Below, piece after piece: positions 1 to 8,764 of a stretch of DNA of 64,000 nucleotides. Source of the stretch: UBA11606 sp049437325. GTDB taxonomy: Bacteria > Actinomycetota > Acidimicrobiia > Acidimicrobiales > Aldehydirespiratoraceae. The notes below the pieces were generated by a model, which had not been told where the DNA came from, ran no database searches, and saw only the letters and a program-made list of their open reading frames with translations. Numbering within the stretch: position 1 is the first letter of the stretch; every line of letters starts with the position of its first letter. Position numbers and translations under genes: made by a program. The stretch spans positions 94,513 through 158,512 of the forward strand of contig JBMTIM010000002.1 in assembly GCA_049437325.1 (NCBI GenBank). The letters are read 5' to 3'.

Positions 1-646
1 GCTGGAACCGAAGCCGCAGGAACCCACCAAACACCAATACGACTACGACGCACAATCATGCTTTGCGTTCCTGCAGCGATACGGGCTCGAAGACGACGTC
101 AAGGTCAACATCGAGGTCAACCACGCAACCCTGTCGGGCCACGACTTCCAGCATGAGATCGCCATGGCGGCGGCCTGCGGGATCCTCGGCTCGGTCGATG
201 CCAACCGAGGCGATGACCGCTTGGGGTGGGACACCGACCAGTTTCCGAACTCGGTGGAGGAGATGTCGCTCGGCGTCTACGAGATCCTGCGCGCCGGTGG
301 CTTCACCACCGGGGGTTTCAACTTCGACACCAAACTCCGCCGGATGTCCATCGCCCGCGACGACCTCTTTCACGCCCACATCGGAGGGATGGACACCCTG
401 GCCCGTTCCCTGCTCGTCGCCCATGCCATGCTCGACGACGGCGTGCTCGAAGACCGCCGGGCTCGGCGATACGAGGCCTGGGGCGGATCGCTCGGAAGCG
501 ACATTCATGCCGGTACCGGCCACGGCGCATCGCTCGCTGCGTTGCACGACCTCGTTGCCGGTTCAGAACTCGATCCTGAGCCGGTGAGCGGGCGCCAGGA
601 AGAACTCGAAAACCTGGTGAACCGCTACATCGAACGCACCCGCTGA
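1..646 (+). CDS. xylA: Xylose isomerase, C-terminal part (5' end outside window)
   Basis: Interconverts D-xylose and D-xylulose in the cytoplasm. Only about 214 C-terminal codons are present; the reading frame begins at base 2. Visible family motifs are EPKPQEPTKHQYDYD at the window edge, VNHATLSGHDF, SVDANRGD and GWDTDQFPNSVEE. These supply metal ligands and substrate contacts. The sequence resembles the longer class II enzymes (E. coli/Thermotoga type) more than the class I enzymes usual in Streptomyces. The stop codon overlaps the next start (TGATG), so xylA and xylB are probably translationally coupled. Confidence 0.95.
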   Translation, partial: LEPKPQEPTKHQYDYDAQSCFAFLQRYGLEDDVKVNIEVNHATLSGHDFQHEIAMAAACGILGSVDANRGDDRLGWDTDQFPNSVEEMSLGVYEILRAGGFTTGGFNFDTKLRRMSIARDDLFHAHIGGMDTLARSLLVAHAMLDDGVLEDRRARRYEAWGGSLGSDIHAGTGHGASLAALHDLVAGSELDPEPVSGRQEELENLVNRYIERTR

Positions 647-2028
647 TGCCGCTCGTCGCCGGCGTCGACTCGTCGACCCAATCGTGCAAAGTCGAGGTCC
701 GCGACCTCGACTCGGGCGAAACGGTGGCAGTCGGCCGCGCGCCGCACCCGCCCACCAACCCTCCCCGCAGCGAACAGGATCCGAACTCGTGGTGGCAGGC
801 GCTGATCGACGCATTCGCCCAGATCGGTTCCGTCGCCCGAAACATCGCAGCGCTCGGCGTGGCCGGTCAGCAACACGGTTTGGTCGTTCTCGACCACGAC
901 GACGAACCCCTTCGCCCGGCCAAGCTGTGGAACGACACCGAGTCGGCACCGCAGTCCGAGACGCTCGTCGATGCCATCGGAGCGGACGCCTGGGCCAGAC
1001 GGATCGGGTCGGTGCCGGTCGCCTCGTTCACGATCACCAAACTCGCCTGGCTGGTTGAACACGAACCCGAGATCGTGCGGCGGATCGCCAAGGTGACGTT
1101 GCCGCACGATTATCTCAATCTTCGCCTCACCGGTGTCCATGCCACCGATCGCGGCGACGCATCGGGGAGCGGCTGGTTCGACCCGGTCAGCGGTGAATGC
1201 GCAGAGGAGCTCCTTGCGCTCGTCGGAGGCCGCGACGACTGGGCGAGTCTCGTGCCGACGGTAGTCGGACCAACCGACATCCTGGGTCTGCTCACCAGGG
1301 AGGCAGCAGCGGCGATCGGTGTACCGGCCGGTACCCCGGTCGGTCCCGGGAGCGGCGACAACATGGCTGCGGCACTCGGACTCGGACTGTCGTCCGGAGA
1401 CGCCAGCCTCTCGCTGGGCACCTCTGGGGTCGTGTACGCCACGTCGGCGGAGCCGACCGCAGACGCCTCCGGCAATGTGGCAGGTTTCGCCGACGCGACC
1501 GGTGCATTCCTGCCGCTCGTGTGCACGCTCAATGCCACCAAGGTCACCGACACCGTCGCCGGCTGGTTCGGCATGGACCACGCAGCCTTCGCGGCAGCGG
1601 CCCTTCGCGCGCCAACGGGAGCGAACGGCGCACGACTCACCCCTTACTTCGACGGTGAACGAACGCCGAGCCTGCCCGACGCCACCGGCACCTTGGAGGG
1701 GCTTCGCAACGACACGACGACCGAGGACCTGGCGCGTGCGGCGCACGAAGGAGTCCTTCGCGGTCTGCTCCACGGCCTCGACGCCCTCGAGCAGGCGGGG
1801 GCAGCGGTCGGGGGCCGACTGCACCTGATCGGCGGCGGAGCCAAGAGCCCGGCATACCGGCAGATTCTCGCCGATGTGCACGGCGCGCCGATCCGTGTTC
1901 CCGACGATGACGAGACCGTGGCAACCGGCGCCGCCGTCCAGGCTGCGGCACTCCTCGGGCGCCCGTTCGCCGAGACCACTCGAGCGTGGACTCTGGGAGC
2001 AGGAATCGACATCGAGCCGAGTCCCTGA
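646..2028 (+). CDS. xylB: Xylulokinase
   Basis: Phosphorylates D-xylulose to xylulose 5-phosphate with ATP, feeding the pentose phosphate pathway. The 460-residue protein is a normal-length FGGY kinase. It has an N-terminal GVDSSTQSCK phosphate-binding motif, GVAGQQHGLV and LWNDTES in the substrate domain, and the SGDN motif whose Asp (about residue 238) is the expected catalytic base. A C-terminal ATPase segment LIGGGAKSPAYRQILAD follows. The ATG overlaps the xylA stop by one base. It ends four bases from the convergent ligD-like gene, inside a short palindrome. Confidence 0.95.
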   Translation: MPLVAGVDSSTQSCKVEVRDLDSGETVAVGRAPHPPTNPPRSEQDPNSWWQALIDAFAQIGSVARNIAALGVAGQQHGLVVLDHDDEPLRPAKLWNDTESAPQSETLVDAIGADAWARRIGSVPVASFTITKLAWLVEHEPEIVRRIAKVTLPHDYLNLRLTGVHATDRGDASGSGWFDPVSGECAEELLALVGGRDDWASLVPTVVGPTDILGLLTREAAAAIGVPAGTPVGPGSGDNMAAALGLGLSSGDASLSLGTSGVVYATSAEPTADASGNVAGFADATGAFLPLVCTLNATKVTDTVAGWFGMDHAAFAAAALRAPTGANGARLTPYFDGERTPSLPDATGTLEGLRNDTTTEDLARAAHEGVLRGLLHGLDALEQAGAAVGGRLHLIGGGAKSPAYRQILADVHGAPIRVPDDDETVATGAAVQAAALLGRPFAETTRAWTLGAGIDIEPSP

Positions 2029-2036
2029 GACTCAGG
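2024..2036. other. Perfect palindrome spanning both convergent stop codons
   Basis: CCTGAG-A-CTCAGG. The xylB TGA (2026-2028) and the opposing polymerase TGA (2034-2032) both lie within it. It is short and has no T-tract, so a terminator role is only possible. The symmetry may simply follow from two TGA codons facing each other. Confidence 0.4.
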
Positions 2037-3051
2037 TGGCCCTGCGCGCTCGGCTTGGGCTTACTCGAGGCGGCTCGTGCGGCATCTTCGGGTAGTGCGG
2101 CGGCCACGGCGCATCCGGAAGGCCGGCGGCCCAGTCCCGTGCATGCCACTCCAGCAGAGGATCGAGGGTCTGGAGTTCGTCGTCGATCGTCGCCCAGGCA
2201 TCACCCCGATCGGCCAGCAGTCCAGGCACGGTGGCAATCGTGATGTCCTCGGGTTCGACCGAACCGACATCGTCCCACGCGAGCGGCATCGACACCTGAC
2301 CCCCGACACGGGGCCGAACCGACCACGCAGCGAACATGGTCTTGTGCGGAGCGTTCTGATTGAAGTCGACGAAGACTCGTTGGCCGCGCTCTTCTTTCCA
2401 CCATCGGGCCGTCAGCAGATCGGGCCGGCGTCGTTCGAGTTCGCGGGCGAGTGCGACGGCTGCAGAGCGAACCTCGATCCCGTCCCAGCGCGACTCGAGC
2501 CGAACCCAGATGTGGATACCTTTGCTCCCCGACACCTTCGGAAAGCACCGGATACCGACCTCGTCGAGCAGTGACTGCACTTCGAACGCAGCAGCGCGGA
2601 CATCGTCGAAGTCGGTTCCCGGCTGCGGGTCCAGGTCGATTCGCAACTCGTCGGTGAACTGGGGGGCATCGGCCCGCACCGGCCAGACGTGAACCCCGAG
2701 ACAGCCCGAATTGACCGCCCACACGATGTGCGCCATGTCGTGCGCGACCAGCGCATTCGACGGCGTGCCGTTCGGCGACCTGAGCACAGCGGTGCTCAGC
2801 CAGTCGGGTGCACCCGTCGGCACTCGCTTCTGGAAGAACGACGATCCCCCGGCACCGTTGGGATGTCGCTCCATCAGCAGCGGTCGACCGCCGATTGCTC
2901 GCATGAGGGGACCTGCCACGGCGAGGTAGTAGTGGACGAGATCGAGCTTCGTCTCGCCGCGCTCGGCAAAGAACACCTTGCTCGGATTCGTCACTTGCAC
3001 CTCGACACCGTCGAGTTCGAAAACAACCGGCGACTCCTGCGGTTCTGGCAC
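2032..3051 (-). CDS. Stand-alone LigD-type DNA polymerase/primase domain (NHEJ PolDom)
   Basis: Archaeo-eukaryotic primase-family polymerase as found in bacterial LigD, used for end filling in non-homologous end joining. Visible motifs: RIDLDPQPG with the metal-binding DxD, SGSKGIHIWVR (nucleotide-binding SxKGxH) and VFVDFNQNAPHKT. No nuclease or ligase domain is attached, so Ku and a ligase would have to be encoded elsewhere. The open frame reaches 3285 but overlaps ilvD. The GTG at 3051, just before PEPQESPVVFELDGVEV, gives 339 residues and is the first start that leaves ilvD's promoter free; the exact start is uncertain. It is transcribed divergently from ilvD. Confidence 0.85.
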   Translation of the reverse strand: MPEPQESPVVFELDGVEVQVTNPSKVFFAERGETKLDLVHYYLAVAGPLMRAIGGRPLLMERHPNGAGGSSFFQKRVPTGAPDWLSTAVLRSPNGTPSNALVAHDMAHIVWAVNSGCLGVHVWPVRADAPQFTDELRIDLDPQPGTDFDDVRAAAFEVQSLLDEVGIRCFPKVSGSKGIHIWVRLESRWDGIEVRSAAVALARELERRRPDLLTARWWKEERGQRVFVDFNQNAPHKTMFAAWSVRPRVGGQVSMPLAWDDVGSVEPEDITIATVPGLLADRGDAWATIDDELQTLDPLLEWHARDWAAGLPDAPWPPHYPKMPHEPPRVSPSRARRAT

Positions 3052-3141
3052 CCTCCGACGGTAGTCGGCACCGTGATCGACGGCCCGCCGACGCAAGGAG
3101 CCGACACAACGAGCAATGTGAGAGTTAGCCGCGCGACCAAC

Positions 3142-3147
3142 TAGCCT
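3142..3147 (+). promoter_or_regulatory. Putative -10 element (TAGCCT) of ilvD
   Basis: TANNNT hexamer ending 7 nt before the ilvD ATG. A transcript from here would be leaderless or nearly so. No convincing -35 is visible. Confidence 0.4.
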
Positions 3148-3154
3148 TTGCGAC

Positions 3155-5011
3155 ATGCCTGCGTACCGTTCTCGCACGACCACCCAGGGCCGAAACATGG
3201 CTGGCGCTCGCGCCCTGTGGCGGGCGACGGGCATGGGCGAAGAGGATTTCGAGAAGCCGATCATTGCGGTGTCGAACTCGTTCACACAGTTCGTCCCCGG
3301 CCACGTTCACCTCAAGGACCTCGGCCAACTCGTGTGCCGCGAGATCGAAGCTGCCGGCGGTGTTGCCAAGGAGTTCAACACGATCGCGGTCGACGATGGG
3401 ATCGCCATGGGCCACGACGGCATGCTCTACAGCCTCCCGAGTCGCGATCTCATCGCTGATTCGGTCGAGTACATGGTCAACGCGCACTGTGCCGATGCGC
3501 TGGTCTGCATCTCCAACTGCGACAAGATCACTCCGGGGATGTTGATGGCAACGATGCGTCTCAACATCCCGACGATTTTCGTCACCGGCGGACCGATGGA
3601 AGCCGGCAAGACGAAGCTCGCCGGTGTGGAAGTGAAGCTCGATCTGATCGATCCGATGATCAAGGCGGGTGACAAGACGGTCAGCGACGAAGACGTCCTG
3701 CAGATGGAGCGCTCGGCGTGCCCGACCTGTGGTTCCTGTTCGGGAATGTTCACCGCCAACTCGATGAACTGTCTGGCCGAAGCCCTCGGCCTCGCGCTCC
3801 CCGGCAACGGTACGGTGGTGGCGACGCACGCCGACCGCGAACAGTTGTTCCTGCAGGCTGGACGCCAGATCGTCGACCTTGCGAACAGGTACTACGACAA
3901 GGACGACGATTCGGTTCTGCCTCGCTCGATTTGCACGAAAGCGGCGTTCGAGAACGCAATGACCCTCGACATCGCCATGGGTGGATCGACCAACACCGTG
4001 CTGCACATCCTCGCTGCTGCCCGAGAGGCCGAGGTCGACTTCACGATGAGCGACATCGATCGGCTCAGCCGCACCTCGCCGTCGATCTGCAAGGTCGCTC
4101 CGGCGACCAGCGAGTACCACATCGAGGACGTCCACCGGGCGGGCGGCATCATGGGAATCCTCGGTGAACTCGACCGAGGGGGCCTGCTCGACACATCGCT
4201 CCCCACGGTGCACAGCAACTCGTTGGCCGATGCCCTCGACCAGTGGGACGTCATGCGCGATCCCGCCCCTGACGTCATCGAGTTCTACCGAGCTGGGCCT
4301 GCTGGTATCCCGACGCAGACTGCGTTCTCTCAGAGCACCCGTTGGGACAGCCTCGACACCGATCGCCACCACGGTTGTATCCGCAGCGTCGAGAACGCCT
4401 ACTTCCAGGACGGCGGCCTCGCCGTGTTGTTCGGCAACATTGCCGAGAACGGCTGCATCGTGAAGACGGCTGGCGTCGACGAGGAGATCTTCACCTTCTC
4501 CGGACCGGCCCGCGTGTTCGAGTCCCAGGACACAGCCTGCGACGGGATCCTCGACGAAACGCGGATCGCTCCCGGCGACGTGGTCGTGATTCGCTACGAG
4601 GGGCCCAAGGGAGGCCCGGGAATGCAGGAGATGCTCTACCCGACCTCCTACATCAAGAGTCGCGGGCTCGGCAAGCAGTGCGCGCTCCTCACCGACGGCC
4701 GCTTCTCGGGCGGAACGTCCGGACTCTCCATCGGCCACGCCTCCCCCGAGGCGGCCGAGGGTGGTGCGATCGGTCTCATCGAAGACGGTGACATGATCGA
4801 CATCGACATCCCGAACCGTTCGATTTCATTGCGGATCTCCGACGACGAACTGGCGGCTCGTCGCGCCGCAATGGAAGCGAAGGGCGCCGGTGCGTGGCAG
4901 CCGGCCGAGGAGCGACAGCGGAACGTGTCGGCGGCACTGTGGGCCTATGCCGCCATGACCACCAGTGCCGACAAAGGTGCCGTCCGCGACATCTCACAGA
5001 TCCGCAACTGA
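3155..5011 (+). CDS. ilvD: Dihydroxy-acid dehydratase
   Basis: Dehydrates 2,3-dihydroxy-3-methylbutanoate and its homolog to the 2-oxo acids in valine and isoleucine synthesis. It is an Fe-S/Mg enzyme. At 618 residues it has the E. coli length, and key positions keep E. coli numbering: C122-D123-K124 in SNCDKITPGM and C195 in the CPTCGSCSGM segment (C189, C192 and C195). DGRFSGGTSGLSIGH near the C-terminus is the conserved active-site loop. No other ilv gene is adjacent. The next gene (TetR) starts 4 bases after the stop. Confidence 0.97.
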   Translation: MPAYRSRTTTQGRNMAGARALWRATGMGEEDFEKPIIAVSNSFTQFVPGHVHLKDLGQLVCREIEAAGGVAKEFNTIAVDDGIAMGHDGMLYSLPSRDLIADSVEYMVNAHCADALVCISNCDKITPGMLMATMRLNIPTIFVTGGPMEAGKTKLAGVEVKLDLIDPMIKAGDKTVSDEDVLQMERSACPTCGSCSGMFTANSMNCLAEALGLALPGNGTVVATHADREQLFLQAGRQIVDLANRYYDKDDDSVLPRSICTKAAFENAMTLDIAMGGSTNTVLHILAAAREAEVDFTMSDIDRLSRTSPSICKVAPATSEYHIEDVHRAGGIMGILGELDRGGLLDTSLPTVHSNSLADALDQWDVMRDPAPDVIEFYRAGPAGIPTQTAFSQSTRWDSLDTDRHHGCIRSVENAYFQDGGLAVLFGNIAENGCIVKTAGVDEEIFTFSGPARVFESQDTACDGILDETRIAPGDVVVIRYEGPKGGPGMQEMLYPTSYIKSRGLGKQCALLTDGRFSGGTSGLSIGHASPEAAEGGAIGLIEDGDMIDIDIPNRSISLRISDDELAARRAAMEAKGAGAWQPAEERQRNVSAALWAYAAMTTSADKGAVRDISQIRN

Positions 5012-5015
5012 GCCC

Positions 5016-5567
5016 ATGACCAACTCGGCCCCATCCGCCCCGGCTCGCGGCCCCGAGGCTGTCCGTCGATCGCTCATCGACGCTGCGGTCCAACTCATGG
5101 GCATGCGATCCCCACGCCAGATCTCGGGACGCGAACTCGCCAAACATGCCGGAGTCAACTACGGGCTCATCCACCATTACTTCGGCAGCAAGGACGCCGT
5201 GTTCGCCGAAGCTGTTGCGGTCGCCACCGACGAGATGGGACAACGGTGGGACAGCGACGGGATCCTGCCGGTCAACACCAACGACGAAGCATCGAGCTAC
5301 CGCACCTTTGCGAAACTCGAGGTCGATGAGGCCCTCTCTCCCATGAAGGGCCTCATGCACCGGATCGCAAAGGGCCAGGCAGCCGCCACCGGAAAGCGGG
5401 TCGACGACCCTGAGCTGCTTGCCCAGGTCGCGCTGTGCGCAGCGTTGCAGTTCGGCTGGGGCGCGTTCGAAGAAGAGATCGTCTCCGGGCTCGCCGAGTT
5501 CGGGATCGACCGCGAGGAACTGCGCGAACGCGTGTCCACGCTCTCTCTCCGGCTCGCCGACGGGTGA
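5016..5567 (+). CDS. TetR-family transcriptional regulator
   Basis: 183-residue TetR/AcrR-type repressor. The N-terminal helix-turn-helix is visible as QISGRELAKHAGVNYGLIHH followed by YFGSKDAVFAEA, about residues 35-65. The remainder is a ligand-binding domain with no recognisable specificity. The ATG at 5016 lies 4 nt after ilvD. An in-frame start further upstream (4965) would overlap ilvD and is unlikely. The stop overlaps the start of the following MFS transporter (GTGA), so this regulator may control its own efflux gene. Confidence 0.88.
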   Translation: MTNSAPSAPARGPEAVRRSLIDAAVQLMGMRSPRQISGRELAKHAGVNYGLIHHYFGSKDAVFAEAVAVATDEMGQRWDSDGILPVNTNDEASSYRTFAKLEVDEALSPMKGLMHRIAKGQAAATGKRVDDPELLAQVALCAALQFGWGAFEEEIVSGLAEFGIDREELRERVSTLSLRLADG

Positions 5568-6796
5568 CCCGACCAGTCCCGGCGACGGGTCGGTCCGAGG
5601 CGGTGGTCGTCACCTTCCTCGGATTCACCGGTGCGCTTCTGGCATTCGGTATCGACACTGCACTCCCGGCGTTCGACGAGATCCGTGACCGCTTCGACCT
5701 CGCCGCCGGCAGCGGCGACGTCAGCCTGATCGTCACCGTCTACTTCTTGGGGATGGCAGCCGGACAGCTGCCGGTCGGACCGCTGTCCGATCGCTACGGA
5801 CGCATTCCGGTGCTCCAGGCGTCACTGGCGCTGTACATCATCGGTGCGGTCGGTGCGACGGTGTCGACCGACTTCACCGCCGTGCTCGTTTCCCGCTTCG
5901 TGTGGGGGTTCGGGGCGTCGGGCCCCTCGGTGATCACCTACGCGATCGCCCGGGATCTCTACGACGGTGATCAGATGGCCCGTGTCCTCTCGATGGTCGT
6001 TGCGGTCTTCCTGATCGGACCAACCGTGGCACCCCTCATCGGCGAGGGCTTGATCGCCGTCCTCCCCTGGCAATCGGTCTTCGGTGCAGCGGCCCTCCTT
6101 GCGCTCGTCGGCATGGCGTGGGCACGACGTTTCGGAGAGTCACTTGCCGTCGACAAACGGCGCCCGATCGAGGCGACGGCCATCGGACGCGCAGTTCGCA
6201 CGACCCTGACCCACCGAGCCTCGACCGGCTATCTCGCAGCAATGGTCTTCAGCTACGGCGCGTTCTTCGTCTTTCTGGGGAGTTCTCAGCCGATCATCGA
6301 TGAGATCTACGACCGTCCCGGGTGGTTCGCTGCCACGTTCGGGATGGTGTCGGCCGTTCAAGGGATCAGCGTCTGGATTGTCAGCCGCCGCGTCGAACGG
6401 CTCGGAGCTGCTCGCGTGGCACTCGTCGCCTACATGCTCAACGGTGCGGCCTACGTGGCGTTGACCGTCGCAGCCTTGACCGCTGACGGTGTGCCGTCCT
6501 TTGCGACATGGGTCGCCCTCATCACGGTCGCGTCCACCGCCAGCACCATCGTGTCGACGACTGCGTCATCGCTCAGCCTCGAGCCGATGGAGCGGATCGC
6601 CGGTACCGCTTCGGCGGTGAGAGGTGTTGCCACGCTCGGCCTCGGTTCGATCCTGGCATGGGTGATCGATCGACAGATTCAGGACACCATCACCCCGATG
6701 GCCCTCGGTGGACTCGTCTACTGCAGTCTCGGCCTCGGCATTCTGCTGTGGGCCCGCGGCGGCTCGCTCGCCGTCCTGGATCCCGACGCACCCTGA
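5564..6796 (+). CDS. MFS transporter, Bcr/CflA-like drug efflux
   Basis: 410-residue inner-membrane permease with about 12 hydrophobic segments. Features of the Bcr/CflA family: FGIDTALPAFDEIRDRFDL in the first helix and loop, VYFLGMAAGQLPVGPLSDRY giving motif A (GPLSDRYGR) between helices 2 and 3, and SRFVWGFGASG in helix 4. The start is the GTG overlapping the TetR stop codon; the longer frame upstream is Arg-rich antisense-like sequence. The substrate is unknown; coupling to TetR suggests inducible export of a small toxic compound. Confidence 0.85.
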   Translation: MTRPVPATGRSEAVVVTFLGFTGALLAFGIDTALPAFDEIRDRFDLAAGSGDVSLIVTVYFLGMAAGQLPVGPLSDRYGRIPVLQASLALYIIGAVGATVSTDFTAVLVSRFVWGFGASGPSVITYAIARDLYDGDQMARVLSMVVAVFLIGPTVAPLIGEGLIAVLPWQSVFGAAALLALVGMAWARRFGESLAVDKRRPIEATAIGRAVRTTLTHRASTGYLAAMVFSYGAFFVFLGSSQPIIDEIYDRPGWFAATFGMVSAVQGISVWIVSRRVERLGAARVALVAYMLNGAAYVALTVAALTADGVPSFATWVALITVASTASTIVSTTASSLSLEPMERIAGTASAVRGVATLGLGSILAWVIDRQIQDTITPMALGGLVYCSLGLGILLWARGGSLAVLDPDAP

Positions 6797-6862
6797 ACCA
6801 CCGGCACGCTGAGCCACCGGTACCTGGCTCGCTGCGTTGGATCTCGGTCGACGTGGCCACAC

Positions 6863-7681
6863 TCAGCGACTGATCCTGAACCATTCGGCCAGCACTGCGT
6901 CCCAGTCGGCGGCGGCGACAGGAGTGGTGCGACTGTCAGCTCCGTATCGCAGCGTCAGCCGGTCGGGAAGCAGGGTGACCCGGTCGGCGTCCTTGCCCAG
7001 GAGTCGAGTCGCAAGCGGCTTGGTGCGAAACCTGCCCTCGGCGTCGGCCTGCAGTTTCTGGGAGGCGGGCTCGAAGTCGGCCATCGGGTGATCGACCCGT
7101 TTGAAGCGGTACTGCGCGACCGGTACGCCGTCCACGATCTCGGCCAGGGTCGTCCCCTGCGGACTCGACAACAGCTCCCATGCACCACGCTCGTCTCGCT
7201 GAGGGTCGGCGAGGTCGAGACGGAGGGGCCGCACGAACGAATCCCCGAAACCGACATCGACCAAATAGGGCCGATCGAGTTGCACCTCGAGGGCAAGGTG
7301 GTCGATCTCGACGGTCGGTCCGCTGCGCAGTACCGCCGCACCGAGTCGTCGAACCCGGAAACCGAGTTGCTCCAGCAACCAGGCGAAGGCTCCGTTGTTC
7401 TCGAAACACCATCCTCCTCGCCCAGCGAGCACTTTCGCAACGACCGTGTCCGTGTCGGTCGAGACCGGCACCTGCGCAACCACGTCGAGATTCTCGAACG
7501 GGACAGCGACGAGGTGAGCGAACTGAAGTGCCGACAGCACCTCGATCGTCGGCTCGGTCGAGCCGGTGTATCCGATGCGATCGAGGTACGCGTGCAACAC
7601 TTCGCCCGTATGCAGTTCTCGCCCCGCGTCTCCGAACTCATCCACTCGCCGATCGGCGCGGCGCACGCCCTCCTCGCTCAT
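6863..7681 (-). CDS. nat: Arylamine N-acetyltransferase
   Basis: Transfers acetyl groups from acetyl-CoA to arylamines or hydrazines. The catalytic triad is visible: Cys in GRGGWCFENNGAF, His in VEIDHLALEV and Asp in YLVDVGFGDSFVRPL. LHAYLDRIGYTGSTEPTIEV matches the normal family N-terminus. Starting at the ATG at 7681 gives 272 residues and a 72-bp antisense overlap with the divergent aminotransferase. A GTG at 7600 gives 245 residues, but would leave only about 9 nt between the two start codons. Start unresolved. Confidence 0.9.
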   Translation of the reverse strand: MSEEGVRRADRRVDEFGDAGRELHTGEVLHAYLDRIGYTGSTEPTIEVLSALQFAHLVAVPFENLDVVAQVPVSTDTDTVVAKVLAGRGGWCFENNGAFAWLLEQLGFRVRRLGAAVLRSGPTVEIDHLALEVQLDRPYLVDVGFGDSFVRPLRLDLADPQRDERGAWELLSSPQGTTLAEIVDGVPVAQYRFKRVDHPMADFEPASQKLQADAEGRFRTKPLATRLLGKDADRVTLLPDRLTLRYGADSRTTPVAAADWDAVLAEWFRISR

Positions 7682-8764
7682 CGGGTGAATGATCGGCCGC
7701 TCCTCGACCTCTCGCAAGCTGCGCCGTCCTACGCCCCCGCCCCGGTCGTCGTCGATCGCATCGCGCAGGCAGCGGCCGAGGCCGACACGTCGAGGTATGC
7801 GCCACAGCCGGGCATCCCCCAGCTTCGCGCCGCATTTGCCGCCGACGTGTCTGCGGCCTACGGCGCCGACATCGACCCGGACGACACCCTTGTCACCGCC
7901 GGCTGCAACCAAGCCTTCTGCACGACGATCAGCGCCCTGGCAGGACCGGGTGACAACGTCGTCCTTGCTCTCCCCTTCTACTTCAACCACGACATGTGGC
8001 TGCGAGTCGAGGGGATCGAACCCCGGTACCTGGAACCGGACGACCACCTCCACCCGTCGGCGGACGACGCACAGCGACAGATCGACGAACGAACCCGAGC
8101 GATCGTTCTGGTCACACCGGGCAACCCGAGCGGGGTCACCTACCCGCCGGAACTCATCGATGCATTTGCCGATCTCGCAGCACACAGCGGTGTTGCCCTG
8201 CTCGTCGACGAGACCTACCGGTCGTTTCGACCGACGACCGACCCAGCCCATCACCTCTACGACCGTCCGCGATGGCGCGAGCATGTCATCACACTTCACT
8301 CGTTCTCGAAGGACCTTGCGATTCCCGGGTATCGCGTGGGTGGACTCATCGCCGGCGAGGCCATCCGTGTCGAGGCGCTGAAGGTCCTCGACTGCATCGC
8401 CATCTCGGCACCGGTGATCGGCCAGACCGCCTCGGCCACCGGTCTGACCGAGGCAACCGAGTGGCGACGGGAACAAGCCGAACGGACCCGTGACCTGCAG
8501 GAGCAGTTCGAGCGGGTCATGGCCGGGTGCCCCGGTGGCTTCGAGCTGGTCACCGCCGGCGCGTACTTCGGCTGGGTTCGTTCCCCGGGCGACGAGCCGA
8601 CCGCCGACGTGGTGCGACGACTCGTGGTCGAACACGACGTGCTCACGATTCCCGGTACCGCCTTCACCCCGACCGACGAGCACATGATCCGCTTCAGCTT
8701 CGCGAATCTCGTGCCGGACGAGATCGCCGAGCTCGGCCGGCGTTTGGCACAATGGCACCGATGA
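7610..8764 (+). CDS. Pyridoxal-phosphate aminotransferase, class I/II
   Basis: 384-residue fold-type I aminotransferase. The N-terminus FSPRVSELIHSPI is where AspC-like enzymes normally begin, which fixes the start despite overlap with nat. Other motifs: TAGCNQAF, VTPGNPSGVTYPPE, LLVDETYRSF, and the PLP lysine K234 in HSFSKDLAIPGYRVGG. The C-terminal FTPTDEHMIRFSFA carries the carboxylate-binding Arg. The amino-acid substrate cannot be read from sequence. It overlaps the next gene by ATGA. Confidence 0.88.
   Translation: MQFSPRVSELIHSPIGAAHALLAHRVNDRPLLDLSQAAPSYAPAPVVVDRIAQAAAEADTSRYAPQPGIPQLRAAFAADVSAAYGADIDPDDTLVTAGCNQAFCTTISALAGPGDNVVLALPFYFNHDMWLRVEGIEPRYLEPDDHLHPSADDAQRQIDERTRAIVLVTPGNPSGVTYPPELIDAFADLAAHSGVALLVDETYRSFRPTTDPAHHLYDRPRWREHVITLHSFSKDLAIPGYRVGGLIAGEAIRVEALKVLDCIAISAPVIGQTASATGLTEATEWRREQAERTRDLQEQFERVMAGCPGGFELVTAGAYFGWVRSPGDEPTADVVRRLVVEHDVLTIPGTAFTPTDEHMIRFSFANLVPDEIAELGRRLAQWHR

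Noticed and set aside
3125..4738. 537-residue minus-strand frame opposite ilvD
   Set aside because: Exact antisense shadow of a well-conserved gene.
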